A DNA stretch of 64,000 bases from Gracilariopsis chorda (Eukaryota; Rhodophyta; Florideophyceae; Gracilariales; Gracilariaceae): assembly GCA_003194525.1 (NCBI GenBank), contig NBIV01000273.1, positions 1 through 64,000 of the forward strand, given 5' to 3'. The notes under the pieces were generated by a model. The model worked only from the letters and a program-made list of their open reading frames with translations. It searched no databases and was not told the origin of the DNA. A program made the position numbers and the translations under genes. How positions within the stretch are numbered: the stretch's first letter is position 1; each line of letters opens with the position of its first letter. Shown here piece by piece: positions 1-12,336 of the stretch.

Positions 1-2880
1 GCATTTCATCGACGAAGTATGTCCGCACGGAATGCCGCTTCCCAACACAAGGATAGGTCGTCTGTACTACAGCAATTGGATGACTTATCACCTCAACCTC
101 CTCTACAGTCCGGCATGCAAAAAGGTAGTCACTATCAATCCTGGAGCGGGAATAAACCTGACCTTGGTTACCTCTTCTCAAACCTCGAGTGGCCCAGTCA
201 GCTACTACTAGCTCGTGTGAAGCTGTGCATACTTCGTGGCTCAAGAAGCAAAACGTTTTTTCCGTAGTACACATCAACCTCATTCGAACGGTTGCAAGCA
301 AACATTCCAGAAAAGTAACATGTCGATCTATGCTCACTATATTGAGAGAATCCGTGATATGTCCATGGGCGCAGTATCATCGTCTTGCTGTCCCGCAAAC
401 GACCCCAAACGCGTATTGAGTCATTTTTGCGTACAAGGTTACCAGCTTCAGCTCGTGATATGCCCAATTTCGAAATATAATAACGGACAAGGAGATCTCT
501 TAAACCCGGTATGTTAGTTTTTCTTCGTTGGTTATGGATGTATGACATGAAGGCCCTAGGAGAGAGAATTGGGTTTGTCCACTTTCGGTACTACTTGGTG
601 AAGAAATACTTGTGAGGGGAGAGATCCAATTGTTGTTTGACATCAGTTTCTTCAATATGGGGGATCTGAATTCCATATCGAAGGCTATACAAAGAGGCTG
701 CAACATGATACTTGATCTTCTCCCTCGCCGATTGGGCAAAGAGATGCTTTGCATGCGTGATTCTGTTCACGTATCCGACAAAGTTTTCAGTCGTCCATTG
801 CCCTAGAAGCGAGATAGGACCACAATCTCTAATATTCTGAGCAAGGTGTAGTAACAAATGATATACATACTTGCAGAGATGAACTCGGTCGGGTGTTTTC
901 TTGTAATACAGATCCACAAAATGTCTGTAGAATCTCTCGGCCAAGACCCAATCTGATCGACATCTTCTTCACTGTGTCTCCACTGGCACGTGAGCCGTAC
1001 AAGCTGAACGAAGTACTTCCATCCACTCAATACTTGGGCGGGTACCCAGCCGTCCAGCACTACAAGACTTGTTGAGGTCGTGAATAACTTCCATTCGGAT
1101 GCTTTCCAGAGTCCTCTTTTGTCTAGACCTCGTGGCGCCCGCAATAGTATGAGCCAAACCCCTTCCTACAAGCTCTCAGATTATCGTTCACAGCTTCATA
1201 CACCTTTCGCGAGGATAGGTATGCAAGTTCTTACATGGCGACCAGAGTCATTGCACCAAATTGAAACAACATCTTTTAGCAACATTCTCAAACAACAAGT
1301 GCATGATATCGATAGGAAAAGATCGGAATGCACGCATAGTATTCAGTTCTAATAGAGGTGTAGGGTGGGTGGAAGAGAATCCGTTTTGTTTGAGATGATA
1401 TTCAAGTTCTCGTTTTGGAATTTTGAACTCCATCTCTTTGAACCAGTTATAGGCCTCCATGACCTCACTATGAGTTCGGAGAGGAAGGCATGAAGGATCC
1501 CATAAAACTCGATCTACAATCCTTCTCTTTGCGTTAGATTGGTCATGGCCGGAAAACACCGGTGGAAAGTAACAATGGTGAACATGAATGCCTCTGATGA
1601 GGCAAAAACGACAAGGAACAAGCCATTAGGGCCTTTTCAGATGAGTAAAGCTTTTTCATGGCAGGTAAGTCTGCCAAAGCAAACAGCAGATGCACTCTAA
1701 CTATCCTCCGTTCGCCGTTCCACAGTTTTGCATTCCGTCCATACAGCGATAAACTCTGAATCTCCGTGATAAATGGACGGAGAAAGCTCGTGAGGTCCTT
1801 TGGTTCATTAGGGCCAGGGATGAGAAGCAAAGGCAGTAGTCGTCTTGCCTTGAACCTAATACTCGGCGGAAGGTTTAGAATAACACAAAGAGCTATCCAG
1901 TAGGTGTAGTTATCCGACTTGAAAGGCTGCACACCATCCGCAGATAGAGCAAGAATATATCATACTTCACCATCTCTAGACCTCCTCTCTGTGAAACAAT
2001 ATCCTGGAAAATGCGACCTGAGAAGAAGTCGCTATACACTCCCTCCTCCTTTTCAAGGACACCACGCCAAAAATAACTGAAAAGGAGCGGCCCCTCCACC
2101 GGACTCTGAAGCAACATCTCGATACGTTCCCACACCAAGATGTACTCAAACAGACCAGCTGCGGTACTGAAATTGTCGTTACAGTATGAGCATTCTAGAA
2201 CCGATCCATCTGATGTTTTCTCCAGAGCTTTGTGGAATTTGGTACAAGCTGGGTGCTCTGTTGTACATAGTCCAGAATTACGCAGTAGTGCTTTGCGTAC
2301 ACCCGAGAATGACTTATATGGGCGCTGAGAGCTATCAGATACCGAGATGTCTTTGATAAGATCAGTCATGAAGGCATCGTCTGCTGAGTGCTTGATGCCA
2401 AGTCCAAGCACATTAGCGTGCTTTTCCATGAACAGAGCAAACCTTCTATCCAAGCACATAACATGTCTGTTGCTTCCAAGCGAATCAGAAGAAACTTCGT
2501 TCGCTGTGATTTGAACATGATCGATGACTCGTTCCGCTACGGGTATGAGACAAAGAGAATTCTCTGACTCCGATCTGGTTGAGAGAGTGATAGATACGGT
2601 AATATTCGATTGAGTCGAGTTGGATGAGTACGCTTCCCCATTTTAGATATCGTTTTCATCTACTTCACTAGCGTGAGCGTACAGAGAAGAGAGCTGCAAG
2701 GAGCTAGTGATGGCAGAAGGAAGTGGCAAAAAGATGTCTTCATCATGTTCATTTCCATCAATTCTGTTGTGTGCCACTGCCCGATGTCGCATTGCAGTTT
2801 CTCTAGAAACCAACTTTCCTTTCCCACATTGACATTTGTAGTCGGGATGGCAAATGTATCCTAACATACCCATATCTAGA
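1..2880 (-). mobile_element. decayed Tnp2-type (CACTA/Plavaka-like) DNA transposon, transposase region
   Basis: Reading leftward from 2873, a chain of open pieces (2873-2643, 2459-1893, 1932-1543, 1559-1248, 1144-803, 944-591, 548-198) gives one transposase in order. The N-terminus has a Cys/His finger-like stretch (CHPDYKCQCGKGK, then MRHRAVAH). The centre has the Tnp2 signature LSADGVQPF (first catalytic Asp), then LLPLLLIPGPNEP and FPIDIMHLLFENV, which are typical of Tnp2/Plavaka transposases. The C-terminus has VWGRLRDS. Frames change several times; one clear one-base slip lies just before LSADGVQPF near 1950. The element is therefore dead. It runs past the left edge of the window, and I see no terminal inverted repeat at the right end. 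The family call rests on these motifs. CACTA and Plavaka are related, and I cannot separate them from this fragment. Confidence 0.75.
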
Positions 2881-3721
2881 GTGATTGACTAACAAATTCG
2901 GATTATCTTGCACAGAGATTCCTTGGGATGCAATATGGTAACGGATTCGAAAGAAGGGATCGGATGTGTCGAGCAACATGAAAACAGCCTAACAGATGTG
3001 ACGTCAGAACTAGTGAAAAGGGATTCCTCAAATGTTGCGAAGATGAAAAAAACTTGTTTCCTTGAAAAAGTATCCTTCTTCACTCCGCCCGTTTCGGGTT
3101 GTGCGAAAGAAAATGTGACAGACAGTCATACAGAAAGTATCACGATATCGTCACGTCACGTTTCTCTTCAAAGTATTTTGTAGCACCCAACTCCCACTGT
3201 GCGCTCTATCTTTCCTTTTCTTTGATCGTTTTGTGTTGGTGCTCGTGTTGTGTTGGTGTTTTGTTTCAAACTTTAGCAAGGATTGCCATCTCCTGGCCAA
3301 AAAAAGGAGCTCTTTTGATGCATACAGGTGGTAACGATCTGGGCGGCAACGTGACTTTCCCCATCAATTCTGTCAGGCGTTGTCGCCACACGGTAACACG
3401 CCACGAGCAATCTTAAGTACGCATTCCATGGCCATGCATTCAGATCAACAAAAGTACAATTCACTTCACTGGTGAATATCGTGGCATGTTTGCGCTTGGA
3501 GTCAGTGAACGCGACGGGTATTTCATATTGCACCACCAAACGCAACGCCACAAATGTGCGCACAGCGTGTTTGGGGATATGTGTCCTCAAGAAAACACCA
3601 GATTCAAACCCTTTATCGCTTGTTCATGTGCTGGGTTCTCTTCTCTATCCCAACGAAGTGCGCAGATACTGGAGCACTCACGAAGGACTCACCATCTCAA
3701 TCTTGCACATCAGTACTCATC
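2881..3721. other. spacer with no convincing gene
   Basis: Short open frames exist on both strands (for example 2908-3183 and 3273-3590), but they have no recognisable motif and no support from neighbours. This stretch probably holds the outer end of the transposon on the left and the promoter of the gene starting at 3722. Confidence 0.4.
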
Positions 3722-5436
3722 ATGGTGATGATAGCGAACAAAATCGTTTTCCCGGCCCCTAGTTCCCGAACGTTGGCGAAGGACTCGAGCTCGTTTAGCA
3801 TTGGAAATGAAATCAAGAGGGCAATCGAGTGTCACAACGAAAGCCTTCGAGAAAACGAAGCAGATTATCGTGTGGAGATCCCATTCAAGAGTACTGGCAA
3901 GTATTCTGTAGCTTTCCTGGGCACTGTTGGTCGCTTGCTGCGCTCATCTGATGTATTTTCACAGCATGTAGGCAGAAGAAGCTTTCGTTCCATCAAACAG
4001 GCTACAGGCCAGAACATGTTCCAGAAGGCTGTGAACGGGCTGATTCGCGATATCAACGAGAAGCACAAACTTCTTACGTACACCGAAGGTGATTGGGGAG
4101 CAAAGAAATCCATTGTGCAGAAGCTTCGCAATGAGGTCGCGCACAGAAATAGCAAGAAGAGGGCAAAATTAATGAAAAAGAGGCAGCTTGCTCGGCGTCC
4201 AAGGAATGATTCAGAAGCTATGTTGACAAACAAGCAGACCTTTGAAGAACACAGAGTTCAAAAGCAGCGTTTTGTTTCCCGGACTCCAAATCGTACAGAG
4301 CCAAGTACGAATGTGCCTCGTTCTCGTCATGATGAACATTCTCGGGTCAAGAGAAACCGAAAGCTCAGCCAAAAGGTCGGGAGGAGTGATCACAGAATCC
4401 TTAACAACATTTGTAGTTCTGATGATTGCACTGGTCTTAGTTCGTCCAGTTCGGATGAGATTGACACGAAAAGCAAACCCACGAAGCATCGCAGCTTACG
4501 AAGGAGCCAAAAAGTGGAACGCCGTAAGGAAAGCAGAACTCCTGAAGATAGTGATGATGATATTCAACCAGTTTTCAGAACACACAAATCCTCGCTGGCC
4601 AGTGCAAGGACAAAACGGTTAGAACTCATGCGAAGGGGAGAGAGTTACTTCATCGCTCGGATGGTGAGTTATCTGAGAAATCTGATGACGATGATATTCA
4701 TTCAAATAAGAGTCCATACAGCTCCTCCACGCTGAGGCTGAGCCCCAGACAACAAAATGGCAATGGTAAGAAAAGACTGTTACCTCAGCGCCTTGATGCA
4801 GGCCAGTGTGTGGCTGAAAGCCGTCAGACGTCACATGCCTCTGATGTTGCAGTAGAACCCATTTTGAGGACGAAGACTAAAGCTTCCTTCACGCCACTCA
4901 CCAAACACCCCCAAAGGGTGAGGAAACATAGAACTCTACTTCACTGCGTAGACATTTCATCCCCTCAGGGGGGTGACGAAGTTGATGTGATCGGAAGCAA
5001 GAATACAAAGAACGTTGCGTTGACGAAAAGGAAGCAACTTGCCCTAAAACGTAAGAGGCGCGTTTTGCCTGAAAGTTCTGAAGATGTGCAGAAACAAACT
5101 CACGTCCACAAGAAGCCACGTCTCGAAACCCGTTTCGAGAATATTGACGAAGGTGTGCCAAAGGGATCTCATACCTCTGGGTCTTTGACTGAACGCACTG
5201 CACATATGGATCGTAACAGAATGCGTTCATTGGGCGAGGAAGACAGTAGCAATTGTGATCGAAAGTGCAACGTAGTAGGTTGCAACATGCCAGGGGATGC
5301 GGCTCATAGATGCAATGTGTGCGGAAGAGCTATGCATAACCTTTGTGGTCAACGAGTGCTAGGTGCTGCTCATGTTGAAGGAAAGTTCATCTGCTCTTTT
5401 AGTTGCGTGTCGAGTGCTTTGAAGCAGATAAAGTAG
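3722..5436 (+). CDS. unrecognised basic protein with Cys/His-rich C-terminal domain; one frame change
   Basis: No family was recognised. The open frame continues 5' to 3554, but that part does not look like protein, so I chose the ATG at 3722 (another at 3728). Residues 1-130 form a compact region (contains VEIPFKSTGKYSVAFLGTVG). A long, very basic Ser/Lys/Arg-rich middle with acidic SDDD patches follows. The C-terminus (about 5260-5410) is a probable zinc-binding module, with Cys spaced as CNVVGC, CNVCGRAMHNLC and CSFSC, resembling PHD-like or transposon-type zinc fingers. The reading frame switches near 4600-4620; both sides of the switch are clearly coding in style (DDDIQPVF before, SDGELSEKSDDDD after). 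This means a frameshift, an assembly error or an unusually short intron. It could be a nuclear chromatin protein or an accessory protein of the transposon to its left. Confidence 0.5.
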
Positions 5437-8060
5437 GCCCCAACAGCATGATTTACATCCAGTGTGACGAGGCTCTGGGTCCCAAGGGAATATATAGAGC
5501 ACCGAACCCGCAATGAAGGCTGATTTCGATGTGCTGCGAGCGATGAGGACTGTGCCTTGTGGTTACAGATGGCTATCAGTCATTGCTTAAGGGGTCTCTG
5601 AGCTTGGGCTGAACGATCGAACCGTGATATTAACCACAGAAACTGCAGAGCTTGACGTAAGGCATAACCTACTTCTGACTGGTTCGTCAGAATGTTGTAC
5701 GACTTATCTCTTTGTGGAATAAATAATAACATATGTGACGTTGAGCCAGAGCTTATTCTTGTAGCCCACCTGTCATCTCAAGCCTCCAACACATCTTCAT
5801 TACCATGGTTTTATCTGAAATGAGCACGAGTTCTGGAACTTGTACAGCAGATTTGCAGCCAGAAGTAGCCAAAAACAGGTGAAGAGAATACAATTCGATG
5901 CATCACAAAGCCCAGAAACGTAGCAACAAGAAGCGAGAGCAAGAAAGACGCGCTCTTTCCAAAAGAAGAGGTGAGTGTCGACGAATCTCTGCGCCTGTGT
6001 GTCAACAGATATGTTGCACCGCCTTTTTGCGAAATGGATGTGGTCCGTCCTTGCGAAGGTGGGTAAGGTGCAGATTCACGACGGAAGGAAAGTCGCAAGT
6101 GACTTTGTATGTGAGGCTACGGTCAATGGTGGCAAAGTGATACACCGCAAGACACAATGGGGCTGCTGCTATAGTTGGTGGCCGCGACCGCGTCTGTCGT
6201 TGTGGGGTGGGGGAAGTTCAGCTTCACTGCTAGAGCGCGCTTGCTTGCATGGATGGGTGTCCAGAGAATCGTAACTCAAACGGTCTGCCAATACAGTTGC
6301 TCTTCCATTGTAACGTAGAACGCATTCTCGACAGGCCATAGCAGCAAAAAGAGCAATTTCAGCCGGGGTACCGCGTTGAATCAAACAACATCATGACTTT
6401 GACCGAAGAGTTCATCCGCAGAAACGTTGAGAATATTATCTTGAATCAAACAAAGACATAATAAAAGTGCTTCCAGGCCTATGACACAGCCGTCGCAAGC
6501 GTGCATACGAGGAAGACGTCAAGATTATCGCTTTTGGGTTGCGAAGAGAGTGGATAAGAGAACATGCTAGATGGGCGTAGCGTGTAGTAAGGTGTTGCCA
6601 TAAGTATTGTGAGGCGGTTTTCGTAGTGACTGATTTAGGAGACGAAGGACGATGCGACTTTGTTAGGGGGTTTGCTGCGGATGCACGCATGAGATTGGGT
6701 ATGATGACGAACCCACGAGTGGCATTCCCAAGCTCATCACCGTTTGTGTAAAACTCTTTACGTCAACAGCTCTTGCTTACCGCTTTTTGGCTCTTTTCGG
6801 ATCTGCATCAACACTTGCAGTAACAATTTAAGGAAAAATTCCAAACGTTTCCTTCACATCTGATTGTCCTCTCATATGCAAACATTCAATCTAATCTACA
6901 GCGGACTATACTGCAACAACTGTAATGTGAGCGTGGGTTTGGATCACAAAATGTCAGATTTTGAATTTACAAAAACTATCGAAGCATGCACATGACACAG
7001 ATGACCTACCGCAGTTCGTTGAGAGTTGACCGATAAAAGCTGCACATGTCGCAGTTTCTGAAACTGTTGAAGAAAAATGGCTGGGATTAACCCAGCATTG
7101 ATGTTGTAGAGTATTGACGGCAGTGCCCTGTTTTTCTACAGATTTTTGAACAACAAGTTTAGGATAACCACACCCTTTTTGTACACTTCGAAAAATATCG
7201 TCATGGGGCTCGGCTCTGAAAAATCAAGTTTCCAGCACCACCCGAGCTTCGAACCCGTAACCCCAACGGTCAGCCCAACAGTTTTTTACTGGTCCACGAC
7301 TGCGCTGTGCGCCTCCGCTTCCCACGATGGTTATGTTCTGGGCCTCCGTGGTGGTCTGTATTTATATCAGGTTTTCATAAACAAGTATAGTCCGAGTTTT
7401 CATTCCGATTTCCTAATATCAATCTGTGGGCAGGTAGCTGCATGTTTCGTTAGCTCCTTAGTTCGCTACAACGAGGAGTGCCATTTAAATAATAGAGAGA
7501 TGTATTAAGATCTGGCAACGTTAGATTTCTTTATCGATGAAATTGGAGGTGCTCGAGTGGGCACCGTAACTCTATTTGCCATTTGTGTGCAAGCATCGAG
7601 CACCAAACTCCAGTACGTGCGTGGTTCCTTCACAGGCAGCACTTCGGAAGAGACAAACGTATCTTATTGTACTGAGACCGGTATCGAATGTCTCGATGGC
7701 AGAAGCGCAAGTACCACAGAATCGTCATCAGGAAAGGCGTCGTTAAGCCGCATCAACAGAGCCGCAGAAACAGGGCTAATAGTGACCGCGGTTGTATCTA
7801 TGCGAACGTACACAAAGATACTATAACTCGACTGGCGAACGACTAGTGCGAATGGTCCACAGAAGGAGCGCGCAATGGTGTAAAACGTAGAGGGGTGAGA
7901 ATTCCGGGGGAAGAAGGGTTACTGCCTGGGGAGGACATGAAGCGAGAAGATGTGTAGAACGAGAGAGAGAGTTGTCGTCTTATAGAGGTTCAAGGTGGGG
8001 GCGACATCGGCGCCTTTGAGTACCCATTTAGAGGGTGATCCTTCGTGTCATCAGCCTGCA
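5437..8060. other. gene-poor interval
   Basis: No open frame here has a recognisable domain. Frames at 5811-6098, 5975-6274, 7146-7508 and 7557-7826 are short, isolated and compositionally unremarkable. A stretch near 7231-7310 looks faintly tRNA-like on the minus strand but fails structurally. I see no repeat or terminus. Confidence 0.4.
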
Positions 8061-11000
8061 CTATTCAATGGATGCACCCTCTGTGCGCGTTAGACAAGCC
8101 CCAAGACCTCCCAAGTTTACCATCGAAGCCATCTTGTTCATCTGCGCCAGGTGGAGATCCAAAACCCACTCAATGGGGTCTCCGTGAACCTAATTCTTCG
8201 CACCCGCACTGAAAGGGGCACGTCTTTCTTGATGTCCGGCCATTGACCATGCTTCAGACCCTCGACCTCAGTAATCAGCGTAGCCATAGCATTCTACACC
8301 TCCACAAAAAAGTGGTACTTGTCGGCTTTCAGTGTTGCGATCACGCCCAGCATCCCATCCGTAGTTCGAAAGATCATCGTGTTCACCGCCGCTGGCTCGT
8401 TTTCCGCCAATTGCATCACCAGTGATCCATGTTCGATGCCATTCACTCTCGCTCCCAGGTGGAACTGTCCTACTCTTTCGAGACGCTGCCGTTCACCATC
8501 AGATGTAGCACGAGAGTTTCGCTTGCATGTGTACAAGTGCTTTGAGTGGTGAGCGACAATATACGTGTCGTCGTCCAACATTTCCATCGCCATCACCAAT
8601 ACCACCCCATAATCCCTTGCCAGCTGCTCTACCCGATAGTTATCCCCTAGCTTCTTGCAGGACAGTAGAGCCACTGACCTCACAACGTCTCCAACAAGTA
8701 CAAAGTCCCCACGCAGTTTCATTCGATACGCCAGAATATGTCCCCGATGTCTGTCCAGCTGTTGAATACTTAGCATACAGTCTTTTCGTTCAGAAACCGA
8801 GGGCAGCCGCACCTCCGGACCCACACGGATAATCAACATTCCGTTATGCGAATTCATGTTGTACACAGCGCCGTGACACTTTTGTTCCGCTACCAGAACC
8901 GCCTTGCCTTCGATGATCCGGAAAATCAGTACCCGCCCACTATTCGGATCCTCTTCGGTTGGCAAATCGAATTCTGTTCCAACGACCAGGAATTGTTCGT
9001 TCTTGTCAATTACGCTTTCAGTGAAAGTAGTAGCAAGAATCGAATTTCCGTTCTCCATAGGTTTTAGCTTATACTTGGACAATGTATCGTACCTTGAATC
9101 ATCGATGATTCGCACATATCCTTCCAATACGTCATCACCGACATCTTCAATGGCTTGTGTCTCTGTGGTCACGCCAAAGCATTTTGCCATTTCCATATGA
9201 GTAATCTGACGTGGTTGCTCACCTAATGGTATTGAGGTAATATGTAGTTTTTGGATCTCATCCACCTCACCCAGGTGCAGTCCGTTTTCTGTAGCAATTG
9301 CCAACGAGTCCGGGAAAGCTTCGGTGTCAAATCCACAAACTCGGGTAAGCTCTTGAAGGTTCACGTTAGACACTAGCAGTTTCCCACCCCCAGTGGCAGA
9401 GTAGACTACTGTTGGTCGGTCGCTTGCTGCAAATACATGATTTGCCCCACCGCTCCTGAAGATGCTCAGCTGGGCAGGCTGGGTACCTATACTCAGTTTT
9501 CTTCGCTCTGGATCTATGTAAACCGGCATTGATGATGAATCCAATTCCTCAGAAGATGCTGCGGCCATCGCTATTTCGCCGTTCACCGAGTAGGTCAGAA
9601 GGAACCCGTCCCAAAGGTCAACAAGCAGATAATGCTGAACTTCAAGGGACGCTAAGAGAACTGAACGAACGATGACATCGCCACCCAGTTCTATACTTTC
9701 AAGGGCTCGTAAAGATGGAAGAGTGACCAAATTCACTACCGAACTTTCATTCACTTCAGCCCATAGTCCAACTACAGCCAGATATGCCGCACCCCTGCTT
9801 TCCGTAGAATCTTCAATATCTGTCATTTGATTTGTTGATTGCAAGAAATTGCAATTCAAACAAGAAACCTCTCTGTCCATCTTTGTCTGTGTAACTTCCA
9901 CTAGAGTCTTGTTATCTGGCTCAACCTTCAGGAGAATAAGATACCCACCAGTTGTGGCGAAAAGAAGCTGATGGATATTCTTGGACGCAATTGAAATCCG
10001 CATATTTGGGGGAGGAACCCAGCTGTAGGTCGGCTGAGACGTCATTGTTCTATAATCAGTGAAATGAACACCTTTTGCTGTAACTTGAACGATGATAACA
10101 CCCTTCATGATTGCCGCATACAGTGTAGGTGTATCCTCGTCTAAGCCTGGTAAACTTGCCGGAGCCATTTCATCCGCGCTAATAATTCCTATTGTCCTGA
10201 TGGCAGAAGTGAAGGTTTGGAGGAGGTAAGAGTCATATCTGTCAACGATATGTCTCTATAAGGATCACATGTCTTTAATACCCGGCAGGTCCTCTGATGC
10301 GTGTTCCGACTTGCTTATTCCGTTTCCGATGAACTGTAAAGAACCGCCTTTCCCTGCTCCAGAGCATGTCCCAACTTGTCTTTGACCGTGAGGCAAATAG
10401 CCCATGCCTCCAACAATGCAAAAGTCTAGAATAGGACCGAGATGAGGGTATGTTTGCACAAGTTCGACGTCAGTACCGTTCTCCTTATTTCGTTCACGAC
10501 CGAGATGGACGAGATTTGAATCACCTTTCTTTGCCCTAATAAAGGCAAAAGCACTGTCACGGTTGGAGATGCAACAAGGTACACTGGTTTCCCCAAGACG
10601 TTCCATCTTGATTCGCCTAACTACTTTGTTCTGATCTGTCACTAGAAGAAGAACACTGCGTTCTCCCTTATGATCCCCGAAAAGATATTGTGTGCCTTGG
10701 GCATCAACCCTTCCCACAACAGTGATAATTGTTTTTTTCAAATTATTGCGCCGTATAATCTCCGTTTGTGTTCATGTAGGTGACAAGATCATCACCAAAG
10801 ACCATCATCACCAAAGACCAAAGCACCGCATATGGGTTCTGAAACAGCAAATAGTTTTTTAGATGTAACATCAAGCTTGCCTTTTTTCGATGTGGTAGGC
10901 GCGATATCTTGGTCGCTCATCCGAGTGACGTAGTTCGCATTTCACGATTACCGTTTCCCCGCCAACACAAAATGGCGATTGTGAGATTCTATCAGCAGTG

Positions 11001-11498
11001 CAAGGAGACCATGTCGAGGACGCTTTTTTCCGTGAGGCGGACTTTAAACGCCGTCTTATGTGCATCGTGCTCAGTCAGGGCTACTTTGCGTAATCGCTTG
11101 TACTGATACGTTGCGATGCATTTTGCCTTCGAGTCAACAATGCTAACGCGCTCGAATATGGAATTGGACACGAAGTGGTCTTCCATATCGCCGGAGGACA
11201 CGACATGACAGCGCGACTCGGCAGCATTCCATCGCAAAACGCAGAGCTTGTATTTGTCGGTGATGACGACGAGGTGATCTTGATTCTCTCGGGTCATACG
11301 CATAAGATGCATTACGGAAGTAGTGCCATAAATCGGTAGCTCGATAGTGCAAGCAAGACCTTCTCTAGTGATGGTGTATACCTGAATATAGTTGACCTTC
11401 GAGCCGATAAGGTTGCGCTGATCTGGGGCTAGAAAGCTTCCGACAGCGGTGTGCGAGACCCGCGACGGCTTATGGGCGGTTACGACGTAGTTGTACAT
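8061..11498 (-). pseudogene. DDB1: DDB1 pseudogene (damaged-DNA-binding protein 1, CUL4 adaptor)
   Basis: Colinear with the whole of DDB1, the triple beta-propeller adaptor of CUL4 ubiquitin ligases, in an intronless layout (about 3.4 kb for a 1,140-residue family). The N-terminus MYNYVVTAHKP starts at 11498. Then come GTQYLFGDHKGE, LGETS, LGPILDF, TCSGAGKGGSLQ and DLPGIK (10265-10741), and propellers B and C (8294-10168). The C-terminal helix region HGDPIEWVLD persists to 8061. It is broken: a frame change near 10990; a perfect 16-bp tandem duplication at 10788-10819; TGA at 10265-10267 where the family has Trp; TAG at 10256-10258; TAG at 8294-8296, probably replacing a Gln; and another frame change near 8190. 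The rest is well conserved, so decay looks recent. It is head-to-head with the BLTP1-like gene, not a retrocopy with a poly(A) tail. Confidence 0.88.
10788..10819. repeat. 16-bp perfect tandem duplication inside DDB1 pseudogene
   Basis: Two back-to-back identical copies of atcatcaccaaagacc. Sixteen is not a multiple of three. The duplication shifts the DDB1 frame, and removing it conceptually joins FGDD to the following family-like segment. It is a simple slippage-type lesion. Confidence 0.9.
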
Positions 11499-12336
11499 TC
11501 TGGGCACGGGTTGAAGCAAGAACCGAGCGGAGGATTGGGAACGAGATGGGGAAGGAAAACAGCAGAGCACAACGGCTCAGGGCCAGCGCGGGCCAGCGCG
11601 GGCTCCTGTCGGACTAGAAGATCTCGACACCGCGCTCTTCTGCAGCAAGACGTCGGAGAGAGGCGATGCAAAGAAGCGGCGGCGTTGAAGCGAGACGGTG
11701 ATGGAGGAAAAGTGCGCCAAAAAGGCCGGGGCTGTGGAAACTTCGGAAAGTTTCCACTCTGACTTGTTCAGGCAGATGCCGTTGGTACGACGGTACAGTA
11801 ACTGTACAAAATTGGTAAACTACCGACGGTAGCGTTCCTGGAGTAGGAACCTATTTCGCTGCATCTTCTGTGCTTTGGCGCTATGGATCAACGCTCCCCG
11901 CGAAAAGTAGGGGTGATCGGCTACCACGAGCTACTGCGGCTACTAGAAATGTTAATCCAAACTTCGAAATGCGAGATTCGGCTGCCGTTCTGCTCTTCAC
12001 GGCGCATGCGCACAGCTCCACTGCGCAGTGACGTGATGGCGCAGCACTTCTGTTGTCGGTCATCGTTTCGGTTCGGATGCTGTGCTCCGCCTCGCGGGCC
12101 GTTGCTAACCCTTTCACACTTCCGCTCCGTCCGCTGCCCACCGTCTCCCCAAGTCGCCAGCATTCGTCACTACAACGTCTTTCTTCTGGTCCATGTCGTC
12201 TTCTGCCCATGACTTGCGGCCCTTTTCACTCCAGCACCCGCCTTTATTGACCTCCCAGAAGCCTCCGCCACTTTTCTGCCTCCCCCTTCTCTTGCGCTCT
12301 GCATCCCTCTGAAACACACAATCCACCACTTTCAGT
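11499..12336. promoter_or_regulatory. shared upstream region of the divergent DDB1 and BLTP1-like genes
   Basis: About 840 bp separate the two head-to-head starts at 11498 (minus) and 12337 (plus), so both promoters should lie here. It includes a 10-bp unit ggccagcgcg twice in tandem at 11581-11600. Open frames on both strands (11881-12212) are of similar length and have no recognisable domain, so I read them as chance. I see no TATA element I would defend. Confidence 0.45.

Noticed and set aside
7231-7310. tRNA-like sequence on the minus strand with a gggttcgaa T-arm
   Set aside because: The T-arm and acceptor pair only partly, position 33 is not U and the D-arm is not formed. At most a tRNA-derived scrap.
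8294-10168. Plus-strand open frames across this interval (8319-8552, 8527-8832, 8846-9067)
   Set aside because: They are shadows of the DDB1 reading on the minus strand, which has clear family similarity.
11881-12250. Overlapping open frames of about 110 codons on both strands
   Set aside because: No domain, low-complexity composition, and they sit in the shared promoter of two recognised genes.
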